Source of the DNA: Pedobacter terrae
Lineage (GTDB): Bacteria > Bacteroidota > Bacteroidia > Sphingobacteriales > Sphingobacteriaceae
Assembly (NCBI RefSeq): GCF_900100705.1
Contig: NZ_FNCH01000018.1
Span: 36,836-100,835, forward strand
Direction of reading: 5' to 3'
Length of the DNA stretch: 64,000 bases
Shown here: one piece after another, positions 28,507-35,496 of the stretch
Position numbering within the stretch: the stretch's first letter is position 1
How the letters are laid out: each line of letters begins with the position of its first letter
Program-made: the position numbers and the translations under genes
The notes under the pieces: model-generated
Told to the model about the DNA's origin: nothing
What the model saw: the letters and a program-made list of their open reading frames with translations, nothing else
Databases searched by the model: none

Positions 28507-28644
28507 ATGAATACACAGAAAATTACCAAACTAAAAAAAAGAACAGTATTCTTTTTCAGCTCCAACAGCAAAGTTAAATCTAAAGAAACAGATCCGACAA
28601 CAAATACATTAACAAGTGTAACGGTAACAGATATCTGGATTTAA
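28507..28644 (+). CDS. 45-residue Thr-rich peptide, possible RiPP or signal peptide precursor
   Basis: Small open frame in the gap between the sensor kinase and regulator genes, on the opposite strand. It reads MNTQKITKLKKRTVFFFSSN, then a KVKSKETDPTTNT segment, and ends LTSVTVTDIWI. A basic/aromatic leader-like half is followed by a Thr/Ser/Val-rich half without cysteine, a layout seen in ribosomally made peptide precursors of Bacteroidota. It overlaps the last bases of the regulator gene. No homologue is recognised, and expression is unproven. Confidence 0.4.
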   Translation: MNTQKITKLKKRTVFFFSSNSKVKSKETDPTTNTLTSVTVTDIWI

Positions 28645-29366
28645 CCAGGATTAATTGAATGACGTTTCAGGAGGGCATAAAAGTCACTCCTGAACGTTTC
28701 CCCAACAGTAAAATTAGGTGCGTCGTGAAGCTTCAATACATTTCCTTCCACTTTTTCCAGGTAACGCATGGAAATGATCACCGAGCGGGATATTCTGATA
28801 AAACCCTGTTTCTGACCCAATATCTCCTCTACATCTTTCAATCCTACATAGGTAATAAAAAATTCTTTAGTCGTATAAATCTTAATATAATTCAGCAATG
28901 CCTCAATATAAACAATCTGACTAATCTCAATCTTGTTAAAGCTATTTTTGTTGGAACCTTTAGCCAAAATATATCCATCCTCGATTTCAGGCAAAGATTT
29001 CTGGCTTGTTCTTTTGCGAAGGTCATCAATCTTTTCTATCAGTGTTGCATGGCTTAAAGGCTTCATCAGATAGCCGGCAGCATTTACTCCAAATGCTTCA
29101 AGTGCATATTCCCGGTAAGCCGTTACGTAAATCAAAAACATGCATTTGCCGCTCAATATTTTACCTGCATCCAGTCCATTGATCTCCGGCATGCTGATAT
29201 CGCAAAATATAATATCAACTTTTCCAAAATCATCCAGGAACTCAATAGCAGCGGATACATCATGAAAAGTTTTTTTGTTTTCTATTCCGGGAGTGCGGCC
29301 TATTAATAATTCCAATTCTTCCGCAGCATGAGGTTCATCATCAATTACCACACTCGTCAATTTCAT
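28641..29366 (-). CDS. LytTR-family response regulator
   Basis: 241-residue regulator. The receiver domain has D56 in DIIFCDISMPEINGLDAGK and Lys in GYLMKPLS. The C-terminal LytTR DNA-binding domain (about 140-235) has NKIEISQIVYIEALLNYIKIYT, GLKDVEEILGQKQGFIRISRSVIIS and VEGNVLKLHD. It is upstream of and paired with the LytS-type kinase. It diverges from the TonB receptor at the head of the RiPP locus with 164 bp between them, so it is a good candidate to control that receptor and the precursor operon. Confidence 0.92.
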   Translation of the reverse strand: MKLTSVVIDDEPHAAEELELLIGRTPGIENKKTFHDVSAAIEFLDDFGKVDIIFCDISMPEINGLDAGKILSGKCMFLIYVTAYREYALEAFGVNAAGYLMKPLSHATLIEKIDDLRKRTSQKSLPEIEDGYILAKGSNKNSFNKIEISQIVYIEALLNYIKIYTTKEFFITYVGLKDVEEILGQKQGFIRISRSVIISMRYLEKVEGNVLKLHDAPNFTVGETFRSDFYALLKRHSINPG

Positions 29367-29530
29367 ATCACTGGATTTTAGCGTTGTTCAATGATATGTT
29401 TTTTTAGCTAAAAACACAAAACAAATTGATCATTCATATCTAAAAATACCGGATTCGTATAATATTTAGCGCCCTTGCTATAATAAAAATTACCTCAATA
29501 CACAGAAAAAATAAATTAGTTCAACTAGTC

Positions 29531-32038
29531 ATGAGAAATATCAGCGAACATATCCCAACTTGCTCCAATACTGCACCAATATACAATGGGCGCTCGTGTT
29601 CATCCTTTTCTTTTATAAGAAATGGAGCGTTTTATTCATTCCTGACGGTCATTTTACTCGCGTTTTATGCAAATGCCGGAATGGCACAAAGTGTAAAAGG
29701 AAGGTTAACATCGCCGGCTAATTTAGCGGTAGTGGGAGCAGAAGTGCAGCTCACCTCTACTAAACATCCTGCAGCCTACCGGATGGCACTCAGTGAGGAT
29801 AACGGCAACTTCGAAATCAATCTTAAAGACATTAATATTCAGGATAGCCTGCAATATCAATTATGGATTCACGCAATTGGCTTCGAAGAAATGATAATTG
29901 ACCTCAAAACGACGAGTTTGAAAGAAGGGCTTACCCTTCCAACAATAAACCTTGTTAGCCGATCACAGAATTTATCGGAAGTATCCGTAGTGGCAAAGAA
30001 AAAAATGCTTAGCAGACAGATTGATCGTTGGGTACTGGAACCTTATAAAAACCCTAATGCCGCTGGTATGAATGCTTTTGAAAGCTTCAGGCTCCTGCCA
30101 GGTGTAAATGCACTCGATGAAAAAATTTCCGTGAACGGCAAATCAGGGGTTAAATATCTAATCAACGGAAGGACAACGATCATGTCTGGAGCCAACATTG
30201 TTGACTTTCTAAAAGGCTTAAAACCTGATCAGATTGAAAAGATAGAACTACTTACCAGCCCGCCTGCAAAATACTCCGCTGAAGGTACAGCAGCGATTAT
30301 CAATATCGAACTCAAAAAAAATGTGCTCAATGGATTTTCCGGCAAACTATCGACCCAATATGAACAGGGAAAATATGCCTCAAACCGAAACTCAGCAACA
30401 CTGGGTTATAAAACACTAGGCTTTGAAGCTACATCATATCTAAATGGTAACCTTACCAATTCGCTTTCTGATGGACTGGAAAACCGTACCTATACCAACA
30501 TAGGGGCAGCTGACACCAAACTCAATGCAGATTATTTTGAAAGGCACAAAGGGAGTACACTTTCATATTTTCAGTCGTTGGCGTTCAACCTCAATAAATC
30601 CAGTAACCTGAATATCGATTACCTATTAAGCTACGATCGTGATATTGAACCCGTTTCTTCCCGGGCAGACCTTAACAGTGGCGATGCAGCTTACACCCTG
30701 ACCCAGAACGACACCAAGACAAAATCCTTTACTTATGGATTAACGGGTACTTACAGCGCTGATCTTGATACCTTAAAGAAAAACAAGCTTGAGGTCAGCG
30801 CATCCCTGTTTTCGAATCGCAATCCACGTCAATCTGTAGTTAATAATCAGTTCTTTCGCCAGGATGGTAGTAGCGCTCAAACTGCCGAACTGAATGACAT
30901 TACCAATAATTTTAACGGTAATCTGTACGGACTTTCTGCAGATTATTCCAATAAATCAAAAAAAGGGGAGAGTCTGGAACTGGGACTGAAATACTCCAGG
31001 TTGGAAAACCGGTCTAACTTCGGATTTCTTTCCAATAACATCCCCAATCAAATCAACGAATTCCGCTATGGAGAGGATAACTTCGCGGCTTACTTAAGCT
31101 TTACATTCAAATTAAAAAAACTGGAGTTGAAGTTTGGACTTCGGGGAGAATACACCCGATACAATGGCGCAGATCCGAATGAAGGTGTTACGTTAGACTC
31201 CACCTATTTTAAACTTTTCCCAACTGCTTATATTGCCTATCAGATCAGCGAGAATATCGGATTTTCTGCAAATTACAGCAAACGCATCCTAAGACCCGAC
31301 TTTCGTGATTTAAATCCCTTCCGTTACTATTTTGATCCCTATAGTTATACAGAAGGAAATCCTTTCCTGCGCCCATATTTTATCGATAACATCGAAACTG
31401 AATTAAGTTTCTGGGATTCGTTTTACCTTACAATGGGCTACAGTTTTGGGAGCAATGTAATTACTGACCTGACCAGAAGAAATGGTTCAGACCTTGCAGT
31501 AATCGTATTCAAGGGAAACCTAGCCCGCGAACGTAACCTTTATGCCAACCTGAGTGGGCAAAGTGATTTTTTCAAATGGTGGAATATGAGCTGGTCCATC
31601 AACTTCAACAGAAATATTTTCCAGGGCGACTATGCCCAATACCGGATTGACAACAAAATATCTTCCTGGAGCCTCAACATGTATCACAATTTTACCCTGA
31701 GCAAGAGTTTAAGTTTCAGTCTCGGCGGCTGGATTAATGGCCCATCATCTACAGGAATTGACCGTTACCGCACAATGGGAAGGTTAAACGCGTCATTTCA
31801 GAAAAAATACAAAGCTTTTGCTTTCCAATTTGGGGTAAACGACATATTCAATACACAACGCGAAAGGGTATCTACCAGCCTAAGCAATCAGTACATCTTC
31901 TTAGATCAGCGGCATGACTATCGTAGGGGATGGATACGCGTGGTGTGGAGCTTTGATAACAATAAGAAATGGATATCCAATAATAAAAACAGGACCAAGA
32001 AAAACTTCGATGATGATGAATCCCGTATACGGAATTAA
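29531..32038 (+). CDS. TonB-dependent receptor / outer-membrane beta-barrel protein of the RiPP locus
   Basis: 835 residues. An extended N-terminus precedes a signal segment (YSFLTVILLAFYANAGMAQ). A carboxypeptidase-regulatory-like domain follows (VKGRLTSPANLAVVGAEVQLTS), then a plug-type region (MNAFESFRLLPGVNALDEKISVNG, KYLINGRTTIMSG, IEKIELLTSPPAKYSAEGTAAIINI) and a long beta-barrel of the outer-membrane beta-barrel family (PF14905 type). It lacks a SusD partner. It precedes the six precursor genes on the same strand with 48 bp to the first, suggesting that it imports, senses or helps export the modified peptide or a cofactor. The C-terminus is charged (TKKNFDDDESRIRN). Confidence 0.88.
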   Translation: MRNISEHIPTCSNTAPIYNGRSCSSFSFIRNGAFYSFLTVILLAFYANAGMAQSVKGRLTSPANLAVVGAEVQLTSTKHPAAYRMALSEDNGNFEINLKDINIQDSLQYQLWIHAIGFEEMIIDLKTTSLKEGLTLPTINLVSRSQNLSEVSVVAKKKMLSRQIDRWVLEPYKNPNAAGMNAFESFRLLPGVNALDEKISVNGKSGVKYLINGRTTIMSGANIVDFLKGLKPDQIEKIELLTSPPAKYSAEGTAAIINIELKKNVLNGFSGKLSTQYEQGKYASNRNSATLGYKTLGFEATSYLNGNLTNSLSDGLENRTYTNIGAADTKLNADYFERHKGSTLSYFQSLAFNLNKSSNLNIDYLLSYDRDIEPVSSRADLNSGDAAYTLTQNDTKTKSFTYGLTGTYSADLDTLKKNKLEVSASLFSNRNPRQSVVNNQFFRQDGSSAQTAELNDITNNFNGNLYGLSADYSNKSKKGESLELGLKYSRLENRSNFGFLSNNIPNQINEFRYGEDNFAAYLSFTFKLKKLELKFGLRGEYTRYNGADPNEGVTLDSTYFKLFPTAYIAYQISENIGFSANYSKRILRPDFRDLNPFRYYFDPYSYTEGNPFLRPYFIDNIETELSFWDSFYLTMGYSFGSNVITDLTRRNGSDLAVIVFKGNLARERNLYANLSGQSDFFKWWNMSWSINFNRNIFQGDYAQYRIDNKISSWSLNMYHNFTLSKSLSFSLGGWINGPSSTGIDRYRTMGRLNASFQKKYKAFAFQFGVNDIFNTQRERVSTSLSNQYIFLDQRHDYRRGWIRVVWSFDNNKKWISNNKNRTKKNFDDDESRIRN

Positions 32039-32086
32039 TCTTTTAGAAGCGTTAATTAATTATTTATTCACCAAAATTTTCAAAAA

Positions 32087-32260
32087 ATGAAAAAACAAAA
32101 TTTAGAGAAACTTGCAGCTTTCTCAATCAAAAATGGCGCAGCTCTGCGTTCTATTGTAGGCGGACTTCAGGTGCCGGCCGAGTCCTCCACAGATTCAAAG
32201 AAAAAAGATGTTGATTCTGAAAAACAGGATACAGCTTCAAACGACCATTACGACTCATAA
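32087..32260 (+). CDS. Graspetide-type precursor peptide 1
   Basis: 57 residues. Leader MKKQNLEKLAAFSIKNGAAL carries the E-K-L-x-x-[FY] element shared by all six precursors; a Gly-Gly site (SIVGG, residues 22-26) follows. The core contains SKKKDVDSEKQDTASNDHYD, rich in Lys, Ser, Thr, Asp and Glu, the residues joined by ATP-grasp ligases into omega-ester or omega-amide rings. First of six precursors after the TonB receptor. An A-rich stretch (CAAAAA) before the ATG serves as ribosome-binding region. Part of the grasp-with-spasm locus by context. Confidence 0.85.
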   Translation: MKKQNLEKLAAFSIKNGAALRSIVGGLQVPAESSTDSKKKDVDSEKQDTASNDHYDS

Positions 32261-32312
32261 CCTGGGCTGTAAACGTAAATTAAAAACGTTCAATCTCAAA
32301 CCTGAAAAGAAC

Positions 32313-32483
32313 ATGAAAAAGTCAAAGTTCGAAAAACTTGCCCCATTCATTATGAGGAGCAGCCAAATGCTGAGTTCACTTACTGGAGGTCTTGCAGCCA
32401 TTGCTGAATCAAGCGTGGATACCAAGAAAAAAGACGTTGATTCGGAAAAACAGGATACAGCATCGAATGACCACTACGATTAA
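32313..32483 (+). CDS. Graspetide-type precursor peptide 2
   Basis: 56 residues. Leader MKKSKFEKLAPFIMRSSQML with F-E-K-L element, then SLTGG and a core with KKKDVDSEKQDTASNDHYD, almost identical in its last 19 residues to precursor 1. The in-frame track extends further upstream but MKKSKFEKL is the start that aligns with its siblings. Its last codons overlap the start of precursor 3 in another frame. Confidence 0.85.
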   Translation: MKKSKFEKLAPFIMRSSQMLSSLTGGLAAIAESSVDTKKKDVDSEKQDTASNDHYD

Positions 32484-32646
32484 GCCTGAAAGAAAGCTGG
32501 AGAAACTCAACAGTTTCAAAATCCTTAACCATGGGCTTATAGCCAGGATCCAGGGCGGCCTGATTGAAGCACCGGTCACAGCGACCACCGACACCTCCAA
32601 AAAAGATGTCGATTCGACCAGCCAGGACTCTCAAAAAAATGATTAA
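32467..32646 (+). CDS. Graspetide-type precursor peptide 3 (overlapping gene)
   Basis: 59 residues starting at an ATG inside the last codons of precursor 2 (17-bp overlap, different frame), reading MTTTIKPERKLEKLNSFKIL. L-E-K-L element, RIQGG cleavage motif and core with SKKDVDSTSQDSQKND. It lacks the NDHYD ending of precursors 1, 2 and 4. Translation may be coupled to precursor 2. Confidence 0.8.
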   Translation: MTTTIKPERKLEKLNSFKILNHGLIARIQGGLIEAPVTATTDTSKKDVDSTSQDSQKND

Positions 32647-32666
32647 TCACCTAAAATTTCAAGAAA

Positions 32667-32837
32667 ATGAAACAACCAAAATTTGAAAAACTAAACCAAT
32701 ACCTCATCAATAACAATGAGATGTTAAAATCTGTAGTTGGTGGAATTACCGCTCCGGTAGAATCAACTGTGGATAGTAAGAAAAAAGATGTGGATTCTAC
32801 AAGTCAGGACACAGCTTCCAACGATCATTACGATTAA
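32667..32837 (+). CDS. Graspetide-type precursor peptide 4
   Basis: 56 residues, MKQPKFEKLNQYLINNNEML leader with F-E-K-L-x-x-Y, SVVGG cleavage motif, core with SKKKDVDSTSQDTASNDHYD. A short ORF not evident as a separate gene by length, identified by alignment with its siblings. It is preceded by CAAGAAAATG. About 100 bp without a gene follow before precursor 5. Confidence 0.85.
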   Translation: MKQPKFEKLNQYLINNNEMLKSVVGGITAPVESTVDSKKKDVDSTSQDTASNDHYD

Positions 32838-32962
32838 ACCGGTTTACTACCAGCCCTTATGGAACGAGGACTGGTAATTTTCTGTAAGAGGGCCGGACTA
32901 CACTCCGGTCACTCTTGATTAGTATAAATCTTTAACGCTAAATGCCGATTGGCAAAAATGAC

Positions 32963-33151
32963 ATGAAAAAACTCGAAAAATTGGAAGACTTCCGCCTTTC
33001 ATTACAAAACTGCGGAAAAATCAAAGGCGGACTTGATAGTCTTTTGATCGATTCTGAAAAAAAGGACCAGGGGGACGGAGATACCATCTCTTCTGAAAAG
33101 AAAGATGTGGATACCGTTTCTCAAGATACTTATTGGAGGGATTACGAATAA
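32963..33151 (+). CDS. Graspetide-type precursor peptide 5
   Basis: 62 residues from MKKLEKLEDFRL; an in-frame ATG seven codons upstream is less likely because it breaks alignment with its siblings. L-E-K-L-x-x-F element, KIKGG motif, longer core with two acidic blocks (SEKKDQGDGD and SEKKDVDTVSQD) ending TYWRDYE. Two repeated SEKKD units suggest a two-ring or multi-core peptide. Confidence 0.8.
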   Translation: MKKLEKLEDFRLSLQNCGKIKGGLDSLLIDSEKKDQGDGDTISSEKKDVDTVSQDTYWRDYE

Positions 33152-33161
33152 AATACACCTT

Positions 33162-33320
33162 ATGAAAAAACTTGAAAAACTTACAGTCTTCATTATGGAT
33201 GGTGAAGCCTGCAAAAACATCTACGGCGGTCAGAACGACAAGAAAAAGAAAAAAAAGAAAGGTGCAGTATCTTCTGATAAAACAGATACCACAAAAGGCG
33301 ACCATTTCAAAAAGAGTTAA
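33162..33320 (+). CDS. Graspetide-type precursor peptide 6, divergent
   Basis: 52 residues from MKKLEKLTVFIMDG; an upstream in-frame ATG would extend into precursor 5. NIYGG cleavage motif, then a run of seven Lys (DKKKKKKKG) and SSDKTDTTKGDHFKKS. The KKDVDS block of the other precursors is missing, although Thr/Lys/Asp are present. It lies 10 bp after precursor 5 and 19 bp before the ATP-grasp gene. Confidence 0.7.
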   Translation: MKKLEKLTVFIMDGEACKNIYGGQNDKKKKKKKGAVSSDKTDTTKGDHFKKS

Positions 33321-33339
33321 CCAGTTTAAAATCTCAAAG

Positions 33340-34299
33340 ATGATTCTAGTACTTTCTTACGGAAGCTTTGAACAGGGGACAGATCCAGTAATCGACTGGC
33401 TCCTGTACTACAAAGCTGACTTTCTGAAAATCACCACCAAAGATCTTTATCGGCAGGATATGGATTTTTCAATCGACTACCTGAATAAAAAAATGATGGT
33501 GATGGGTACCGATTATTTCCCAAAGATCAATAGTGTTTGGTGCAGACGCTTTTCTGAAAAGACTGATTTCGTAAGGTACAACCAGTGGCCCTACACCCAG
33601 TCAATTTATGAACTTAATAGAGAACAGGATTCCTTTCAGGATTCTTTATATGATCTTTTGAGTGAAAAGAAGTGGCTAATGAACCCTAGGCTTGGCAGTA
33701 TCAACAAAATAAATGTTCAGACCTGTGCGCATTCTATCGGACTTAAAACCCCAGAAACTATTGTCACCAATAGCAGGGAGGAATTGAAAGCCTTTCACAA
33801 ACGAAGTGGCGCAGTCATTACCAAACCCATTGAATTCAGCGGTTTTTTCAGGGCCGGTTCGCAAACTTTTGCAACCTATACCACCACCATGGATCAGCAA
33901 ATGATCGATCAGCTTCCACTGAATTTCAGTTACTCCTTTTTTCAGCAGAAAGTAGATGCACATTATGAGGTCAGGAGTTTTTACTTGGATGGTGAATTTT
34001 ATTCTTCAGCTGCTGTATTTGATAGTGAAAGCCGTCCAGCCGATATCAAAATGAACTATTCAGAAGATTTTCTGCATTGGGTAAATTACCAATTACCAGC
34101 ACCCATTGAGGATAAACTGAGGCAACTTATGCAAGGTGTGGGCCTAAATACCGGAAGTATAGACCTGCTTAGGTCTCACGATGGTGAATATTATTTTCTT
34201 GAAGTGAATCCTGGCGGGCAATATTCCGCGCCTTCAGAACGCAATAATTTAAATGTAGAAAAACACATTGCCGAATGGCTAATCAAAAACGACAAATGA
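33340..34299 (+). CDS. gwsG: Grasp-with-spasm ATP-grasp peptide maturase
   Basis: 319 residues from MILVLSYGSFEQGTDPVIDWLL, which matches the N-terminus of microviridin/graspetide ATP-grasp ligases. The open frame extends upstream but this start fits the family. ATP-grasp features are KPIEFSGFF, EVRSFYLDGEFYSSAAVFDS and the C-terminal metal-binding part LLRSHDGEYYFLEVNPGGQY. It should activate Asp/Glu side chains as acyl-phosphates and join them to Ser, Thr or Lys in the precursor cores. It is next to six precursors and overlaps the 80-residue gene by 4 bp (ATGA), implying translational coupling. Function is strong by family; ring pattern unknown. Confidence 0.9.
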   Translation: MILVLSYGSFEQGTDPVIDWLLYYKADFLKITTKDLYRQDMDFSIDYLNKKMMVMGTDYFPKINSVWCRRFSEKTDFVRYNQWPYTQSIYELNREQDSFQDSLYDLLSEKKWLMNPRLGSINKINVQTCAHSIGLKTPETIVTNSREELKAFHKRSGAVITKPIEFSGFFRAGSQTFATYTTTMDQQMIDQLPLNFSYSFFQQKVDAHYEVRSFYLDGEFYSSAAVFDSESRPADIKMNYSEDFLHWVNYQLPAPIEDKLRQLMQGVGLNTGSIDLLRSHDGEYYFLEVNPGGQYSAPSERNNLNVEKHIAEWLIKNDK

Positions 34300-34535
34300 G
34301 TGAAGAACAGACAAATCCATCAGCAGCCTATGTAACGATATTCGAAGAAGAGTTTCTTCAAAAACTGCCTGTTTTTTATCGCTACATGATTCTGACCGAA
34401 ACCTCTTCCATTGGAGAGATGTATGCCCATACCAGATTTAGTAAGTCGGCCGCACACTTTTCAAAGGAGTACATTCAATATACGCCCGTAAATCCCTATT
34501 CAAATATCTTATTAGAAGAAAAAGAGCATGATTAA
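34296..34535 (+). CDS. Unknown 80-residue protein of the RiPP operon
   Basis: Starts in an ATGA overlap with the ATP-grasp stop and overlaps the next gene by 8 bp, so it is a translationally coupled operon member. Sequence MSEEQTNPSAAYVTIFEEEF then LPVFYRYMILTETSSIGEMYAHTRFSK; mixed, soluble, no signal peptide, no cysteine. An in-frame ATG 21 bp upstream would lie deeper inside the ligase gene. No family is recognised. It may be an accessory, leader-binding or immunity protein; this is a guess from position. Confidence 0.7.
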   Translation: MSEEQTNPSAAYVTIFEEEFLQKLPVFYRYMILTETSSIGEMYAHTRFSKSAAHFSKEYIQYTPVNPYSNILLEEKEHD

Positions 34536-35496
34536 CAACGGAAGCCACCTGATCCTTTATTCCCACAACCGAAATGTGAGGGGAAAGGAACGCAGCGTCA
34601 TCTATAACTTTAAAAAAGGAACCTTATCTTTTATTCCAAACAGTTTAAGTGAGCTGCTTGATGAGTTAACTGATAAACCCGTCGCCACAGTAAGGGCAGA
34701 ACTTGAAGGCGAAGACCGGGAAACTTTTGATGAATATGTGAGCTACCTCAGAACAAACCAACTGGCTTTTTACACCAATGAACCCCATGCTTTTCCGGAA
34801 ATGCCAGGAGAATATTTCAGCCCTGAACACATCACCAACTGCGTGCTGGAGTTTAATCCGGCACGAGACTACAGCCATTTCAGTCATCAACTGAACGAAA
34901 CGCTTTGCAAAAATCTGGAAATCAGGGTGCCCGCAGGATTCGGACAACTGAATACACTCAAGGAATTACTGGAACACCTGCGCAGTACCACCCTCCGTTC
35001 GATAGCCATTTATCTGGAAGCAGATGAACGCTTGCAATTATCTGCGCTTCAGGTACTCTATCATCAATTTACTAAATTGGATAAGATTACTGTGTTGGAC
35101 TATAAGGAAGAAATTCCCACTGGCCATCAGGAAGATATTGAATTTTTCAAGGACTCAGCTGAATCAGTTTATTCTAAACCCTTCCCGCTTGACAAATACC
35201 TGGTAAACAGAAAATACTTTTTGCTTTCCAGTAATTATCACCCTTACTTTTATAAAAGAATAGAAGTTGGCTTTAATGGCGAGGTTAAGAACTGCCTGTT
35301 GCATCAGCAATCATTTGGAAACATTTTTCAACAAAACGTTTCGGAAATCATTAGCTGCGAGGACTTCATGAAATGGTGGAATGTATCCAATGACCAAATT
35401 GAAGACTTTAAAGGCAACGAATTGCGTTACGCCCTATTTACGCAACAACCCTTAAAACTCACATCTAAAGGAACTTACCAACTTGAAGCGTTTTAA
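34528..35496 (+). CDS. gwsS: SPASM-type grasp-with-spasm partner protein, cysteine-depleted
   Basis: 322 residues. The N-terminal part (SHLILYSHNRNVRGKERSVI) and C-terminal NGEVKNCLLHQQSFGNI fit the SPASM-domain peptide maturase partner found with GwsG ligases. There is no CxxxCxxC radical-SAM motif. Only four cysteines remain (105, 127, 256, 277). Where the family carries clustered Cys ligands near the C-terminus, this protein has DQIEDFKGNELRYALFTQQ with Phe, Asn, Leu and Gln at the expected positions. It overlaps the 80-residue gene and the exporter gene, so the operon is tightly coupled. Role inferred as leader or substrate handling; iron-sulfur binding is doubtful here. Confidence 0.75.
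   Translation: MINNGSHLILYSHNRNVRGKERSVIYNFKKGTLSFIPNSLSELLDELTDKPVATVRAELEGEDRETFDEYVSYLRTNQLAFYTNEPHAFPEMPGEYFSPEHITNCVLEFNPARDYSHFSHQLNETLCKNLEIRVPAGFGQLNTLKELLEHLRSTTLRSIAIYLEADERLQLSALQVLYHQFTKLDKITVLDYKEEIPTGHQEDIEFFKDSAESVYSKPFPLDKYLVNRKYFLLSSNYHPYFYKRIEVGFNGEVKNCLLHQQSFGNIFQQNVSEIISCEDFMKWWNVSNDQIEDFKGNELRYALFTQQPLKLTSKGTYQLEAF

Noticed and set aside
29401..29414. TTTTTAGCTAAAAA palindrome as an operator
   Set aside because: An AT-rich palindrome between divergent genes is common by chance, and LytTR proteins usually bind direct repeats; not strong enough to list as a site.
31700..33400. Repeated DNA in the precursor block as a CRISPR array
   Set aside because: The repeats encode conserved peptide cores in frame, are unevenly spaced and have no spacers.
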